Below, piece by piece: positions 9,075-17,844 of a DNA stretch of 64,000 nt. The translations under genes and the position numbers were made by a program. Position 1 is the stretch's first letter; every line of letters starts with the position of its first letter. The DNA is from MPNP01 sp965221445 (GTDB lineage: Bacteria > Pseudomonadota > Alphaproteobacteria > Rhodobacterales > Rhodobacteraceae): contig CBDCSF010000013.1 of assembly GCA_965221445.1 (NCBI GenBank), positions 3,085,000-3,148,999 on the forward strand. The letters are read 5' to 3'. A model generated the notes under the pieces. That model did no database searches and was not told where the DNA came from. It was given only the letters and a program-made list of their open reading frames with translations.

Positions 9075-10211
9075 GTGAATCAAAAAAGAAAATTGTTTGA
9101 AGAAGTCTCTGATTCTGAAACACGAACCAGAAAAGAGTCTGATCAAGTACCAATTCATAAATCTCAAAGTAATTTTGGCATCCGCATATTTTTGGGAATA
9201 CTTTTTGGCCTGGTTGTTGGGATGGTCCTTTTGGGTGGTATAACCAGGCAAACGGATTCCGGGTTGTCCATGACAGAATGGCACCCGGTTACAGGTTTCA
9301 TCCCCCCACTATCAGAAAACGCTTGGTCAGAAGAATTCACCAAGTACCAGGAAACCTCAGAATATCAACTTGTGAACAAATCAATGCAATTATCCGATTT
9401 CAAGCAAATTTACTGGTGGGAGTGGTGCCATCGTCAGTTGGGAAGGCTTGTGGGACTGGTTTTTGTCATTGGGTTTACTTACCTGGTTTTAACAAAAAAA
9501 CTGGATAGACCCTGGACAAAGAGGTTACTTTTTCTGGGTGGTCTTGGGCTTCTGCAGGGTTTCATCGGTTGGTGGATGGTACGAAGTGGCCTAACGGGAA
9601 ATGCTGTGGATGTGGCTTCATACAGGCTTGCCATTCACCTGGCACTTTCCTTCTTTATTTTACTTCTCATATCGTGGCAATTCAGCTTGTCATTTTTCCA
9701 ACCGCATGAACTCTTTCAAGCAAGGCGATTGCGGGACAGAGGTACAGGACTCCTGACCTTGATATTCATTTGTCTACTGTTTTTTCAGTCTGTCCTGGGA
9801 GCGTTGGTTGCAGGAATTGATGCTGGCATAGGCTTTCCCACCTGGCCATTGATGAATGGTGAGTTCTTGCCATCAAACAGTTTTGAATACACACCTTGGT
9901 ATATCAATTTTCTGGAAAATCCCAGCTTGACCCATTTCAACCATCGTACCATGGCATACCTGCTATTGATTCCAGTGGTCTGGATTTGGTTACGGTGTAG
10001 AAAATCAGCCCATAGCCAGTTGAAAATGCTTGGAAATATGGGGCTTTTATTGATTTTGGTTCAAATTTGTTTGGGCATTATTACTACTATTTATTCTGTA
10101 CCCTTCTTGCCAGCATTGATCCATCAAATCTTTGCAGTTTTATTGATTGTTTTGTACACCCAGATATTTTTTCGGTGCAGATTTCCGAGTCAGATAAATT
10201 TTAGGAGGTAA
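9075..10211 (+). CDS. ctaA: Heme A synthase (CtaA/Cox15 type)
   Basis: A multi-pass inner-membrane protein that oxidises the C8 methyl of heme O to the formyl of heme A for aa3-type cytochrome oxidase. Signatures include GGITRQTDSGLSMTEWHPV, the heme-binding histidine in EWCHRQLGR, HLALSFFIL, IDAGIGFPTWPLMNG, THFNHRTMAY and PALIHQIFAV. About eight membrane helices can be counted. The frame is open from a TTG at 9060, but that codon has no ribosome-binding site; GTG at 9075 is preceded by GGTGA at 5-base spacing and is preferred (378 residues). The form is the alphaproteobacterial/mitochondrial Cox15 type, implying aerobic respiration with a heme-A oxidase. Confidence 0.9.
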   Translation: MNQKRKLFEEVSDSETRTRKESDQVPIHKSQSNFGIRIFLGILFGLVVGMVLLGGITRQTDSGLSMTEWHPVTGFIPPLSENAWSEEFTKYQETSEYQLVNKSMQLSDFKQIYWWEWCHRQLGRLVGLVFVIGFTYLVLTKKLDRPWTKRLLFLGGLGLLQGFIGWWMVRSGLTGNAVDVASYRLAIHLALSFFILLLISWQFSLSFFQPHELFQARRLRDRGTGLLTLIFICLLFFQSVLGALVAGIDAGIGFPTWPLMNGEFLPSNSFEYTPWYINFLENPSLTHFNHRTMAYLLLIPVVWIWLRCRKSAHSQLKMLGNMGLLLILVQICLGIITTIYSVPFLPALIHQIFAVLLIVLYTQIFFRCRFPSQINFRR

Positions 10212-10214
10212 ATC

Positions 10215-11693
10215 TTGGACCATTATATCAATCTTACATCGTATGTAAGGGATACCAATTCCCTGATTTACTTGTATGGAATTTTGGAGTGGGATCAGTC
10301 CACCAAAATGCCACCTTCGGCAATTGAGCAAAGGGCTGAGAGTCTGGGTTCTCTAGAGGGGGTAATACACCGGAGGAAAAAATCTCCTCTGGTGGGTGAG
10401 CTACTTACCAAGATCAATTCGGAACATCTAGTGCCTGCCGAAAAAGCGCAAATAAGGGAAATTAAAAGATCTTACGACCGTGCCAATAAAATCCCCGAAG
10501 AACTATCAAGGGCCATTGTTGAAAAGACAACCAAGGCAGAACTTGTCTGGAGGAATGCAAAAGCAAACAATGATTTTGAAGCATTCAAACCCGAATTAAA
10601 GAAGGTAATTGCATTGAAAAGGGAAGAGGGGGATATTCTTTCCCCCGAGGGCAATCCTTATGATGGTCTCCTCGAAGATTATGAAGTGGGTATGACCTGT
10701 AAATTTCTTGATGAAATTTTTGGAGAGTTGAAACCGAGGTTGAATGGCCTTCGAGATAAAATCCTCGAAAAATCACCTGATACCCTTCATACAAAGAGAA
10801 AATTCCCTGAGGATAAGCAACTTGGCCTTGCCAAAGAATTAGCCAGGTGTTTTGGTTATAATATAGATAAAGGAAGGTTGGACTTGGTATCCCATCCTTT
10901 TTGTATGGGATCGGGTCGAGATGTTAGAATCACAACAAGAGTGGATGAAAGTGACCCTTTCAACTGTCTATATTCAACCATCCATGAAGCTGGCCATGCA
11001 GCGTACGAGCAAAATGTAAACCCAATATATAACCTTACTTCTATAGGTAATGGAGCTTCTTTTGGTGTACATGAAAGCCAGTCCAGGATTTGTGAGAATC
11101 AACTGGGAAGAAGCAAGGAATTCTCGGGATGGTTATATCAGAAAATGAAGGACACTTTTGGAGATATAGGCGTTTCTTCAAGTGCAGAATTTTATCAATG
11201 GATCAATCAGGTAAAAAAAGGTTTTATCAGAACTGAAGCCGATGAAGTCCAATACAATCTACACATCATTTTGAGGTATGAACTTGAAAGGCACCTTTTT
11301 TCAGGAAATCTTGATGTTGATGACCTTGAGGAAGCCTGGAATCAGAAGTTTCTGGACTATTTTGGCTACGGAGTTGAAAGGCCTTCCGATGGAATTCTTC
11401 AGGATGTGCACTGGTCCTTGGGATTGTTCGGTTACTTTCCAACATATGCCTTGGGAAATGTATATGCAGGGTGTCTGTTTAAAACCATGAATATGCAGAT
11501 TGAAAATTTGGATGATTCCCTGGCGCGTGGTGACATATCCCCGGCAACTAATTGGTTACGAAATCATATCCACCAGCATGGGGCTTTAAGGGAACCGCAG
11601 GAAACAATCGAAACAGCAACAGGTGCTCCAATTAGCTCCTCATATTTATTGGATTATTTGGAAAATAAATTTTCTGAGATTTACTCTCTATAA
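10215..11693 (+). CDS. Carboxypeptidase Taq family metallopeptidase (M32)
   Basis: A 492-residue zinc metallocarboxypeptidase of family M32. The active site HEAGH is near residue 257 (STIHEAGHAAYEQ) and is followed by GVHESQSRICENQLGRS, carrying the third zinc ligand and substrate-binding residues. Further family blocks are DPFNCLYSTIHE, EADEVQYNLHIILRYELE and DVHWSLGLFGYFPTYALGN. M32 enzymes remove C-terminal residues from peptides in the cytoplasm. The start is TTG at 10215, supported by a near-perfect AGGAGGT (10203-10209) with 5-base spacing; this box overlaps the stop codon of ctaA, so the two genes are probably expressed together. Confidence 0.92.
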   Translation: MDHYINLTSYVRDTNSLIYLYGILEWDQSTKMPPSAIEQRAESLGSLEGVIHRRKKSPLVGELLTKINSEHLVPAEKAQIREIKRSYDRANKIPEELSRAIVEKTTKAELVWRNAKANNDFEAFKPELKKVIALKREEGDILSPEGNPYDGLLEDYEVGMTCKFLDEIFGELKPRLNGLRDKILEKSPDTLHTKRKFPEDKQLGLAKELARCFGYNIDKGRLDLVSHPFCMGSGRDVRITTRVDESDPFNCLYSTIHEAGHAAYEQNVNPIYNLTSIGNGASFGVHESQSRICENQLGRSKEFSGWLYQKMKDTFGDIGVSSSAEFYQWINQVKKGFIRTEADEVQYNLHIILRYELERHLFSGNLDVDDLEEAWNQKFLDYFGYGVERPSDGILQDVHWSLGLFGYFPTYALGNVYAGCLFKTMNMQIENLDDSLARGDISPATNWLRNHIHQHGALREPQETIETATGAPISSSYLLDYLENKFSEIYSL

Positions 11694-11700
11694 AATCTTA

Positions 11701-12489
11701 TCAGTTCCAGTCAGGTTTTCTTTTCTCCAGAAAAGCGCTTATTCCTTCTTTCGTATCTCTGTAAAGCATATTGGTAACCATTACATCGCCTGCATACTCA
11801 TAAGCTTTATCCAAAGGCATTTGGGCTTGCCTGTAAAATGCTTTCTTTCCAATCTTAACAGCTGCTGATAATTTGGAAGAAATGAGATTAGCCAATTCAT
11901 TGACCTCATTCTCCAAGGCATCGTCAGCAACAACCCTGTTAACCAAACCAAGGTTTCGAGCTTCGTCAGAATTAATAATTTTTCCAGAGACAAGTAATTC
12001 AAAGGCATTTTTCAAATGGATGTTTCTGGTTAGTGCTACCATGGGAGTTGAACAAAACAAACCGATGTTGACACCATTTACTCCAAATTTAGCAGATTCA
12101 CCGGCAATAGCCAGGTCACAGGTTGCAACCAGTTGACATCCAGCCGCCACTGCCGGGCCTTGAACCTGAGCGATAACTGGCTGGGGAACCTCCTGGATTT
12201 TCTGCATGACTTTAGAACATAAACCGAATATTTTTTGAAAATATTCCTGTCCTCCGTCCGGAACTTGTCGCCCCAAGGTCAACTCAGCCAAATCATGGCC
12301 AGCACAAAAGGCCTTCCCCTTACCCGTTAGAACAATAGATTTTATAGATTCATCATTTTCGAGGTTGGTTAGATGACCATAAAGAGCCTCCAACATCTCT
12401 TCCGAAAGGACGTTTAATTTTTCAGGTTTGTTAAAGATCAGATAAGTAATCTTATCTTGATCATTTCGGAGTAATATTTCTTCGTTCAC
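11701..12489 (-). CDS. Enoyl-CoA hydratase/isomerase family protein
   Basis: A 262-residue crotonase-fold protein. The oxyanion-hole motifs are visible in GKAFCAGHDLAEL and VQGPAVAAGCQLVATCDLAIAG. In the place of the usual catalytic glutamates it has GVNGVNIGLFCSTPMVALTR, so it may belong to the group close to ECHDC3 / enoyl-CoA hydratase domain proteins rather than classic beta-oxidation hydratases. The C-terminus KEGISAFLEKRKPDW is typical of the superfamily. It is convergent with the M32 peptidase gene (7 bases between the stops). The CoA substrate is not predictable from sequence. Confidence 0.85.
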   Translation of the reverse strand: MNEEILLRNDQDKITYLIFNKPEKLNVLSEEMLEALYGHLTNLENDESIKSIVLTGKGKAFCAGHDLAELTLGRQVPDGGQEYFQKIFGLCSKVMQKIQEVPQPVIAQVQGPAVAAGCQLVATCDLAIAGESAKFGVNGVNIGLFCSTPMVALTRNIHLKNAFELLVSGKIINSDEARNLGLVNRVVADDALENEVNELANLISSKLSAAVKIGKKAFYRQAQMPLDKAYEYAGDVMVTNMLYRDTKEGISAFLEKRKPDWN

Positions 12490-12941
12490 ATCAACTCAAC
12501 AGAATTATTGTTTTTGAATTCATGATAGCATTTATAGACATATCAGAAAGAATCAATTTAAAGTTCAAAGCCGTACTATCCTTGTTTTAACCAAATGCTT
12601 AACACCCGATATGGGATAGTATAAATGAATCAAAATATTTAGCTACCAAGAAGTATGGTGAGTCTAAACATAGTTAATTGTAGGTAAGTGCCAAACATGG
12701 CCTCATTTTACAACAAACAACTTGTTTCTAGATAGAAGTACATCCAAAAAAATTAAGCCGCCAAGAGGCGCATTTAATAAAGAGGCGTGGCGGCTGTGTT
12801 AGTATCCAACCTAGACTATTATTGCAAAATGTCAACAAAAAAATTTCTGCATTTTTTTGAACGACAAACTGACAGAGAAATAAGATATGTGGCTATACAG
12901 TTTCTATCAGGAAATAATTACCCATCAAAATAAATTTACTA
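12490..12941. other. Intergenic stretch with one strong stem-loop
   Basis: No gene is supported in these 452 bases; all frames are short and carry no recognisable family. The stretch is AT-rich apart from a G+C-rich hairpin at 12756-12795. It separates the enoyl-CoA hydratase gene from a decayed Abi_2 gene and is part of a 1.8-kb low-coding patch. Confidence 0.6.
12756..12795. repeat. G+C-rich stem-loop (8-bp perfect stem)
   Basis: AGCCGCCA (12756-12763) pairs with TGGCGGCT (12788-12795). The loop holds a direct repeat AGAGGCG (12764-12770 and 12781-12787) around an AT-rich centre. There is no T-run on either side, so it is not a clear intrinsic terminator. It could be a remnant of a REP-like or mobile repeat, or a small structured RNA element. 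Confidence 0.5.
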
Positions 12942-13791
12942 CTACCAATAATCAGATTCATTCAATTGATTTGGAATTCTCATGATCTCCTGTAGCCATG
13001 CTCTTTTTTTAACAATTGGTATTGCCAGCTGCTCCATTTCCTTTTTCCAATTTGAATAATTTTTGTCTTTTTTGAGTAGATGGCTAATTAAAATAATTAA
13101 ACCATTAATGGCTTTGTGATGACCTAATTTTTTTGACTTAAAATTAAAATCTTTATCCCGCAAAATAGCATGGTGTGAACAAATATTTCGAGAATTTGTT
13201 AGTATTCGGAACCAATGATCTATTTTCCCTTTGTCGATTTCGAACCAAGTTGTAATTTGAAGCTGTTGATCTTTTTTCAATCCGTAACATCCCCGAGAAA
13301 GAAATCCAAAGGACATTGTTTCTGTTATCTCACAAATAGGTACACAAGAAAAGTCGGTGTGATTCTTGCTTTTTTCTGATCGGCTGAATTCTTTCTCTAT
13401 TGAACACAGCCATTTTTTGTAATTTATATTCTTCCAATTGTGGTCATTTGTTGGCGTTTGTACAAAACTGCAATGAAAATGGTCCGGATTCCGATAACCT
13501 AAAGGGCCTAAATTATTAACTATGCAATCACAGAATTGTTTTCTTATGCATACTTCGATTCGCTCAACAGCGTCAAATATCAGTAACCGCAATTTGCGAT
13601 CGAATTCATAGAGTTCAATTAATTCACTTAGTTTAGTAATGTTACCCTTAGAACTATTCAGGTAAACTATTAATCTAATATAGCTGATTGTAGAAAGGAA
13701 TGTTTGGTCCTGCGGATCCGCATCAATTTGTATACCCTTGTCTTTAAAAGCTTTTAATTTGGTCTTCTAATTTTATGGGGTATTGTTGCAC
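12942..13791 (-). pseudogene. Abi_2 family (AbiD/AbiF-like) abortive-infection protein, frameshifted
   Basis: The main open segment (13592 to 12942) carries Abi_2 features: IFDAVERIEVCIRKQF, MSFGFLSRG and the family hallmark RNICSHHAILRDKDF. Its apparent start (TTG 13592) is internal, because the same frame continues upstream through a typical N-terminal part, KGIQIDADP...ISYIRL...LIELYEFDRK, until a TAG, with no ATG, GTG or TTG. The missing beginning is in another frame: GTG at 13791 reads QQYPIKLEDQIKSF and then hits TAA. Dropping one T from the TTTT run (plus-strand A's 13746-13749) joins the two. The 850-base span is 3n+1, as expected for one inserted base. Abi_2 proteins provide RNase-like abortive defence against phage (HEPN-type RxxxxH). 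Decay is the simplest reading; a +1 recoding site at TTT-TAA is a remote alternative. Confidence 0.7.
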
Positions 13792-14264
13792 AAATCAGGT
13801 TTATCTCAAGGGAAAAGAAAATTGTTATTAATGGGCATGTTTTGAAACTTCCTCCATCAAGTGTGTATTGCTAAAACTCCTACCCGTTATAATTTCCTTC
13901 GTACATCATTGCACGTTTTAAATAATTGCTAGTAGCTACCTCATCAAAGCTAAAGTTTGAGTCAGTTATACCAATGGGTTGGAAAATGCAATCAATTATG
14001 CCTTGAAGTTTGTTTGCACTTGTATGATATAGTTGGGTCCTTTACCAAAATACTGTACTTAGTCGGGCTAGTGTAAAGTTAGTTGAGAATAATATTGCCT
14101 TACAAAAAACAGAGTTTTTAAATGTTTATGGCGATATTTGGCGAGGGAATAGAATTAGTTACAGCTAGGACGACCAATCCTTGAATTATTGAATCAAATC
14201 AATGACAACTCTAACCGTATGGAAATGAAAAGTTTGCCTTGTTGAAAAAAAATTAAGACCATCT
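13792..14264. other. Intergenic stretch without a supported gene
   Basis: These 473 bases hold only short, stop-interrupted frames. On the minus strand, roughly 14035-13880, there is a run of about 50 sense codons with no start signal and no recognised family; it may be debris. This stretch upstream of the decayed Abi_2 gene belongs to the same low-coding patch. Confidence 0.55.
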
Positions 14265-14678
14265 ATGAAACAAATAATGACAATTGAGGAGCTGGAGAAT
14301 TTTCTACAAAGGGAATTTCCTCAGGCTGCGCCTTTATATAGTATCAAGAGTTTTGAAGATGCTAACATGGTTATCCAAATGGAGACAGATGAACGTCATT
14401 TGCGTCCAGGTGGGACAGTTTCCGGTCCAACTTTATTTTCACTTGCTGATGTCTCTGTCTATCTAATTGTACTAGCTTATATCGGTCCAAAGGCCTTGGC
14501 AGTAACCACCAACTGTTCGATTGATTTCATGAGGAAGCCTTCCCCTGGGATTTTGTTAGCCGAAACCAGACTGTTGAAACTAGGCCGAAGATTGGCTGTC
14601 GGTGAGGTGTACATTTATTCGAAGGGGCAGAATAGCCCTTTTGTAAGAGCCAACCTTACATATTCTATTCCTGATTGA
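14265..14678 (+). CDS. PaaI-like hotdog-fold thioesterase
   Basis: A 137-residue hotdog (4HBT) protein. The pattern RHLRPGGTVSGPTLFSLADVSVYL contains the glycine-rich turn and catalytic aspartate typical of PaaI-type acyl-CoA thioesterases, followed by ALAVTTNCSIDFMRKP and a final strand RANLTYSIP. These enzymes hydrolyse acyl-CoAs or aryl-CoAs as homotetramers in the cytoplasm. The substrate is not predictable. The start is ATG 14265; no strong ribosome-binding site precedes it. It stands alone, about 180 bases before rplM. Confidence 0.82.
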   Translation: MKQIMTIEELENFLQREFPQAAPLYSIKSFEDANMVIQMETDERHLRPGGTVSGPTLFSLADVSVYLIVLAYIGPKALAVTTNCSIDFMRKPSPGILLAETRLLKLGRRLAVGEVYIYSKGQNSPFVRANLTYSIPD

Positions 14679-14782
14679 TGGAGAAATGATTTATCGATTT
14701 TCTGCATTGGAAAAAATATCGGATGGCAACTTGAAAAAATATGCATTTGCCCCATTTTCACATTCGTGTGTGGGGTAATGGG

Positions 14783-14810
14783 TTGACAAGGCCCGTATTT
14801 CCTTTAAACG
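14783..14810 (+). promoter_or_regulatory. Candidate promoter for rplM-rpsI
   Basis: A perfect -35 box TTGACA (14783-14788) is followed after 16 bases by TAAACG (14805-14810), a weak -10 match. It lies about 50 bases before the rplM start, where a ribosomal-protein promoter is expected. The -35 is convincing; the -10 is not. Confidence 0.4.
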
Positions 14811-14861
14811 GCTCTTTTCTACGATTTCTTCTATACCAGAAAATTTCATGGCGACATTCAT

Positions 14862-15332
14862 ATGACTACGTATACAACTACACCTAAAGATATAGACAAA
14901 AAGTGGATATTGATTGATGCCGAAGGGCTTGTTCTTGGACGTTTAGCAGCTTTCGTGGCTTCTAGACTCAGAGGAAAGCATTTGGCCAAATTTTCTCCAC
15001 ATATGGATACGGGAGACAATGTGATCATTGTAAACGCCGAAAAAGTGGAACTCACAGGCAACAAACGGAAAGACAAAGTTTATTATTGGCATACTGGTTA
15101 TCCAGGAGGGATTAAATCCCGAACCCCAGAGCAAATCATACAGGGGAAGTTTCCTGAAAGAGTGGTTTCCAAAGCTATCCAGAGAATGCTCCCCTCCAAT
15201 AAGCTATCCAGAAAATTAATGACAAATTTAAGGGTTTATGCCGGTTCTGAGCATCCACATGCTGCTCAAAATCCCGAAGTTATCGACTTGGCTTCTATGA
15301 ACCAAAAAAACACCCGGAGTAAAGTTTCATGA
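14862..15332 (+). CDS. rplM: 50S ribosomal protein L13
   Basis: A 156-residue L13 protein of the large ribosomal subunit, an early assembly protein binding 23S rRNA. Recognised blocks are KWILIDAEGLVLGRLAA, LRGKHLAKFSPHMDTGDNV, VELTGNKRKDKVYYWHTGYPGG, AIQRMLPSNKL and the C-terminal LRVYAGSEHPHAAQNPE. The length is usual for alphaproteobacteria. The ATG is at 14862. The stop overlaps the ATG of rpsI by four bases (ATGA), the standard coupled rplM-rpsI arrangement. Confidence 0.97.
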   Translation: MTTYTTTPKDIDKKWILIDAEGLVLGRLAAFVASRLRGKHLAKFSPHMDTGDNVIIVNAEKVELTGNKRKDKVYYWHTGYPGGIKSRTPEQIIQGKFPERVVSKAIQRMLPSNKLSRKLMTNLRVYAGSEHPHAAQNPEVIDLASMNQKNTRSKVS

Positions 15333-15823
15333 CCGAAGAAAATAGCCCATTCGAAGCTCTTCAGGAGCAATCAACAGAACCTGAAGGTGAAACTACCCTC
15401 GTGGAGGAAGAAAAGCGTGAACCGATTAGAGATGATTTGGGAAGATCCTATGCAACAGGTAAAAGGAAAGATGCTGTCGCCAGAGTCTGGATCAAGCCAG
15501 GCAAGGGTAAGGTAACAATAAATAGGAAGGATCTGGATACCTATTTTGTCAGACCCGTTTTAAGAATGATTATATTACAACCGTTCAAATTGTTTAATGT
15601 TGAAAACCAATTTGATGTAATTGCAACGGTGAAGGGTGGAGGATTATCGGGCCAGGCAGGAGCTTTGCGGCATGGTATATCCAAGGCGCTTCAGTACTAT
15701 GAACCCGATTACCGCCCGGCTTTGAAAAGCTCAGGTTTTCTAACAAGGGATTCCAGAGTTGTTGAACGGAAAAAATACGGAAAGCGTAAAGCCAGAAGAA
15801 GCTTCCAGTTCTCCAAGCGTTAA
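15329..15823 (+). CDS. rpsI: 30S ribosomal protein S9
   Basis: A 164-residue S9 protein of the small subunit head; its basic tail reaches the P-site tRNA. The conserved core starts at SYATGKRKDAVARVWIKPG and includes GGGLSGQAGALRHGISKAL and the C-terminal KKYGKRKARRSFQFSKR. An acidic extension of about 38 residues precedes the core, as is common in alphaproteobacteria. It is translationally coupled to rplM by a four-base overlap. Confidence 0.97.
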   Translation: MTEENSPFEALQEQSTEPEGETTLVEEEKREPIRDDLGRSYATGKRKDAVARVWIKPGKGKVTINRKDLDTYFVRPVLRMIILQPFKLFNVENQFDVIATVKGGGLSGQAGALRHGISKALQYYEPDYRPALKSSGFLTRDSRVVERKKYGKRKARRSFQFSKR

Positions 15824-15833
15824 TTTCTCCCTT

Positions 15834-15849
15834 GGTTCATTAATGAACC
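15834..15849. repeat. Perfect 16-bp palindrome after rpsI
   Basis: GGTTCATTAATGAACC lies 11 bases after the rpsI stop. As RNA it can only form a short hairpin and no T-run follows, so it is a poor terminator; as DNA it resembles a dimeric-regulator operator. It could influence murI, which begins about 140 bases downstream. Confidence 0.4.
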
Positions 15850-15990
15850 GCACTTGATTATTGCCCATTGATATTCTTGGTTGGGAAAACCGGGCAAGAA
15901 ATTAATGCTTAGGGTGGTTTTGGAGATATTTCTTCCTACACTATAATCTTATCGTAACTTTTCCTTTGTTTTGGTAGGTGGATTATTCCT

Positions 15991-16794
15991 ATTGGGATTT
16001 TTGATTCTGGATTAGGGGGTTTGACCATTTTCGATGCTATTTCGAAACGTCTCCCGGAAATCGGGTTGATATATTTTGGTGACAATCTTCGTGCCCCATA
16101 TGGGGTTCGTACCCAAGAGGAAATATATCAGTTCACTTGTGATGGAGTTAAGGAATTATGGAAGGAAGGATGTCAACTCGTAATCTTGGCATGCAACACA
16201 GCATCGGCTGTATCGTTGAAGAAATTGCAGGAAGAGATCGTTACGAAGAACAAAAGAGTCCTGGGAATTTTTGTTCCCACAATTGAAACAATAATTGAAA
16301 GAGATTGGGGAGACAATTCTGCGCCAATAGAAACCTCCGTAAACAGGGTTGCATTATTTGCCACACCTGCCACAGTAGCCTCCAGGGCATTTCAAAGAGA
16401 ACTATCCTTCCGGGCAATCGGAGTGGATGTCGAGTCGCAGCCTTGTGGTGGGCTGGTGGATGCCATTGAAGAGGGGGATTTGATTCTTGCAGAAGCAATT
16501 GCCCAAAGTCATGCTGAAGCCTTATTACGAAGAATGCCGAATCCCGAGGTTGCAGTACTAGGATGTACCCACTATCCAATAGTACAGAAGGCATTTCAGG
16601 AGACTTTGGGTGAAGAGGTGAGGATAATCAGCCAATCAGAAGTGGTTGCCGAAAGCCTTGCTGATTATCTGCAAAGAAATAAATGGGTTGATTATCACTT
16701 TTGTGAAAACAAATTTATTACTTCAGGAAATCCCCTTTCAGTTACAAACAAGGCTACAGTATTTTTAAAGAGATATATTGAGTTTACCCGATAG
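15991..16794 (+). CDS. murI: Glutamate racemase, apparently without a standard start codon
   Basis: This enzyme makes D-glutamate for peptidoglycan. Both catalytic cysteines are present, in ILACNTASAV and VLGCTHYP. The universal N-terminal motif GIFDSGLGGLTIFDAI is encoded from about 15994, so the TTG at 16021, the first ordinary start codon in the frame, would delete part of the active site (the catalytic aspartate of FDSG). Upstream the frame runs back only to a TAA at 15955-15957 with no ATG, GTG or TTG. AGGTGG (15976-15981) lies 9 bases before an ATT at 15991, so initiation at ATT is the best guess; a local sequence error or a decayed start are alternatives. The gene is in line with argC 18 bases downstream. 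Confidence 0.85.
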   Translation: MGIFDSGLGGLTIFDAISKRLPEIGLIYFGDNLRAPYGVRTQEEIYQFTCDGVKELWKEGCQLVILACNTASAVSLKKLQEEIVTKNKRVLGIFVPTIETIIERDWGDNSAPIETSVNRVALFATPATVASRAFQRELSFRAIGVDVESQPCGGLVDAIEEGDLILAEAIAQSHAEALLRRMPNPEVAVLGCTHYPIVQKAFQETLGEEVRIISQSEVVAESLADYLQRNKWVDYHFCENKFITSGNPLSVTNKATVFLKRYIEFTR

Positions 16795-16812
16795 AAAAGA
16801 AAACTTACAAAA

Positions 16813-17841
16813 ATGGCCAGAAAAAAAATAGCAATTGTTGGTGCAAGCGGATACACGGGCCTCGAGTTGGTAAGGATTTCACTGAACCACCCTCAATTTG
16901 AAATAGTTTCATTGGTAGCTGATAAGAATGCCGGAAAATCTTATTCCGATGTCTTTCCGAGTTTCGAGAATGTCGATTTGCCGGACCTAATTGCATTAGA
17001 TGATCTGGTACCCGAAGAATGTGATTTGATTTTCTGTGGGCTTCCTCACACCACCAGTCAAAAAGTAATCAAAAAGCTCTTTGGACGAGCCAAAATTGTT
17101 GATCTGTCCGCCGATTTCAGATTAACCGATGTTGATGCGTATCAGAGATGGTATGGTAATCCACATCTAGCTCCAGAACTTCAACGATCAGCAGTTTATG
17201 GATTAACTGAATTTTACAGGGATGAGATATCTCGTGCCAACCTAGTAGCCTGTACAGGGTGTAATTCAGCTACAGGCCTATATCCTCTAATCCCGCTGCT
17301 GGAAAAAAGCGTTATATCTACCAAAGGTATAATTCTAGACCTAAAAGCAGGTGTATCAGGTGCTGGAAGAGCTGCCAAGGTTAACACTCTATTTGCAGAA
17401 TTATCTGAAGGCTGTCAGCCTTATAATCCAGTCAACCATAGACATTTAGCAGAATTTGATCAGGAATTGACCAAATTTGCCAGGCAAAGGGTAGAAGTGA
17501 CTTTTACTCCCCATCTTATCCCAATGAACAGGGGTATTCTTGCGACAATATATGTTGAAGGCAAGGACTCGGACATCTACCAGGCACTCGTTGATAGATA
17601 TAAGGAAGAAGAATTTATACATGTCCTGCCCTATGGCAAAATCCCATCCACTCGACATGTCAGGGGGTCAAATTTTGTTTTTCTGGGCGTCATAGAGGAT
17701 AGAATTCCCGGGAGGGTTAAATTGTTTTCGGTTATGGACAACCTTACAAAGGGGTCTTCTGGTCAGGCAATTCAAAATGCCAATCTCATGTTGGGTCTTG
17801 ATGAAGGCTCAGGGTTATCATTGATACCCATGGTACCTTAG
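16813..17841 (+). CDS. argC: N-acetyl-gamma-glutamyl-phosphate reductase
   Basis: A 342-residue NADPH-dependent enzyme of arginine synthesis (step 3), converting N-acetylglutamyl phosphate to the semialdehyde. The dinucleotide-binding motif is IVGASGYTGLELVRI and the catalytic cysteine lies in CTGCNSATGLYPL; the histidine of FTPHLIPMNRG completes the site. Most ArgC proteins have NPGCY at the catalytic cysteine; here it reads CTGCN, with an extra cysteine three residues before it. The ATG at 16813 follows the murI stop by 18 bases, so the two are probably co-transcribed, and ccmE starts 3 bases after the argC stop. Confidence 0.93.
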   Translation: MARKKIAIVGASGYTGLELVRISLNHPQFEIVSLVADKNAGKSYSDVFPSFENVDLPDLIALDDLVPEECDLIFCGLPHTTSQKVIKKLFGRAKIVDLSADFRLTDVDAYQRWYGNPHLAPELQRSAVYGLTEFYRDEISRANLVACTGCNSATGLYPLIPLLEKSVISTKGIILDLKAGVSGAGRAAKVNTLFAELSEGCQPYNPVNHRHLAEFDQELTKFARQRVEVTFTPHLIPMNRGILATIYVEGKDSDIYQALVDRYKEEEFIHVLPYGKIPSTRHVRGSNFVFLGVIEDRIPGRVKLFSVMDNLTKGSSGQAIQNANLMLGLDEGSGLSLIPMVP

Positions 17842-17844
17842 TTT

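Noticed and set aside
13880..14035. Minus-strand open run of about 50 codons
   Set aside because: No start codon with a ribosome-binding site, bounded by stops and without recognisable similarity.
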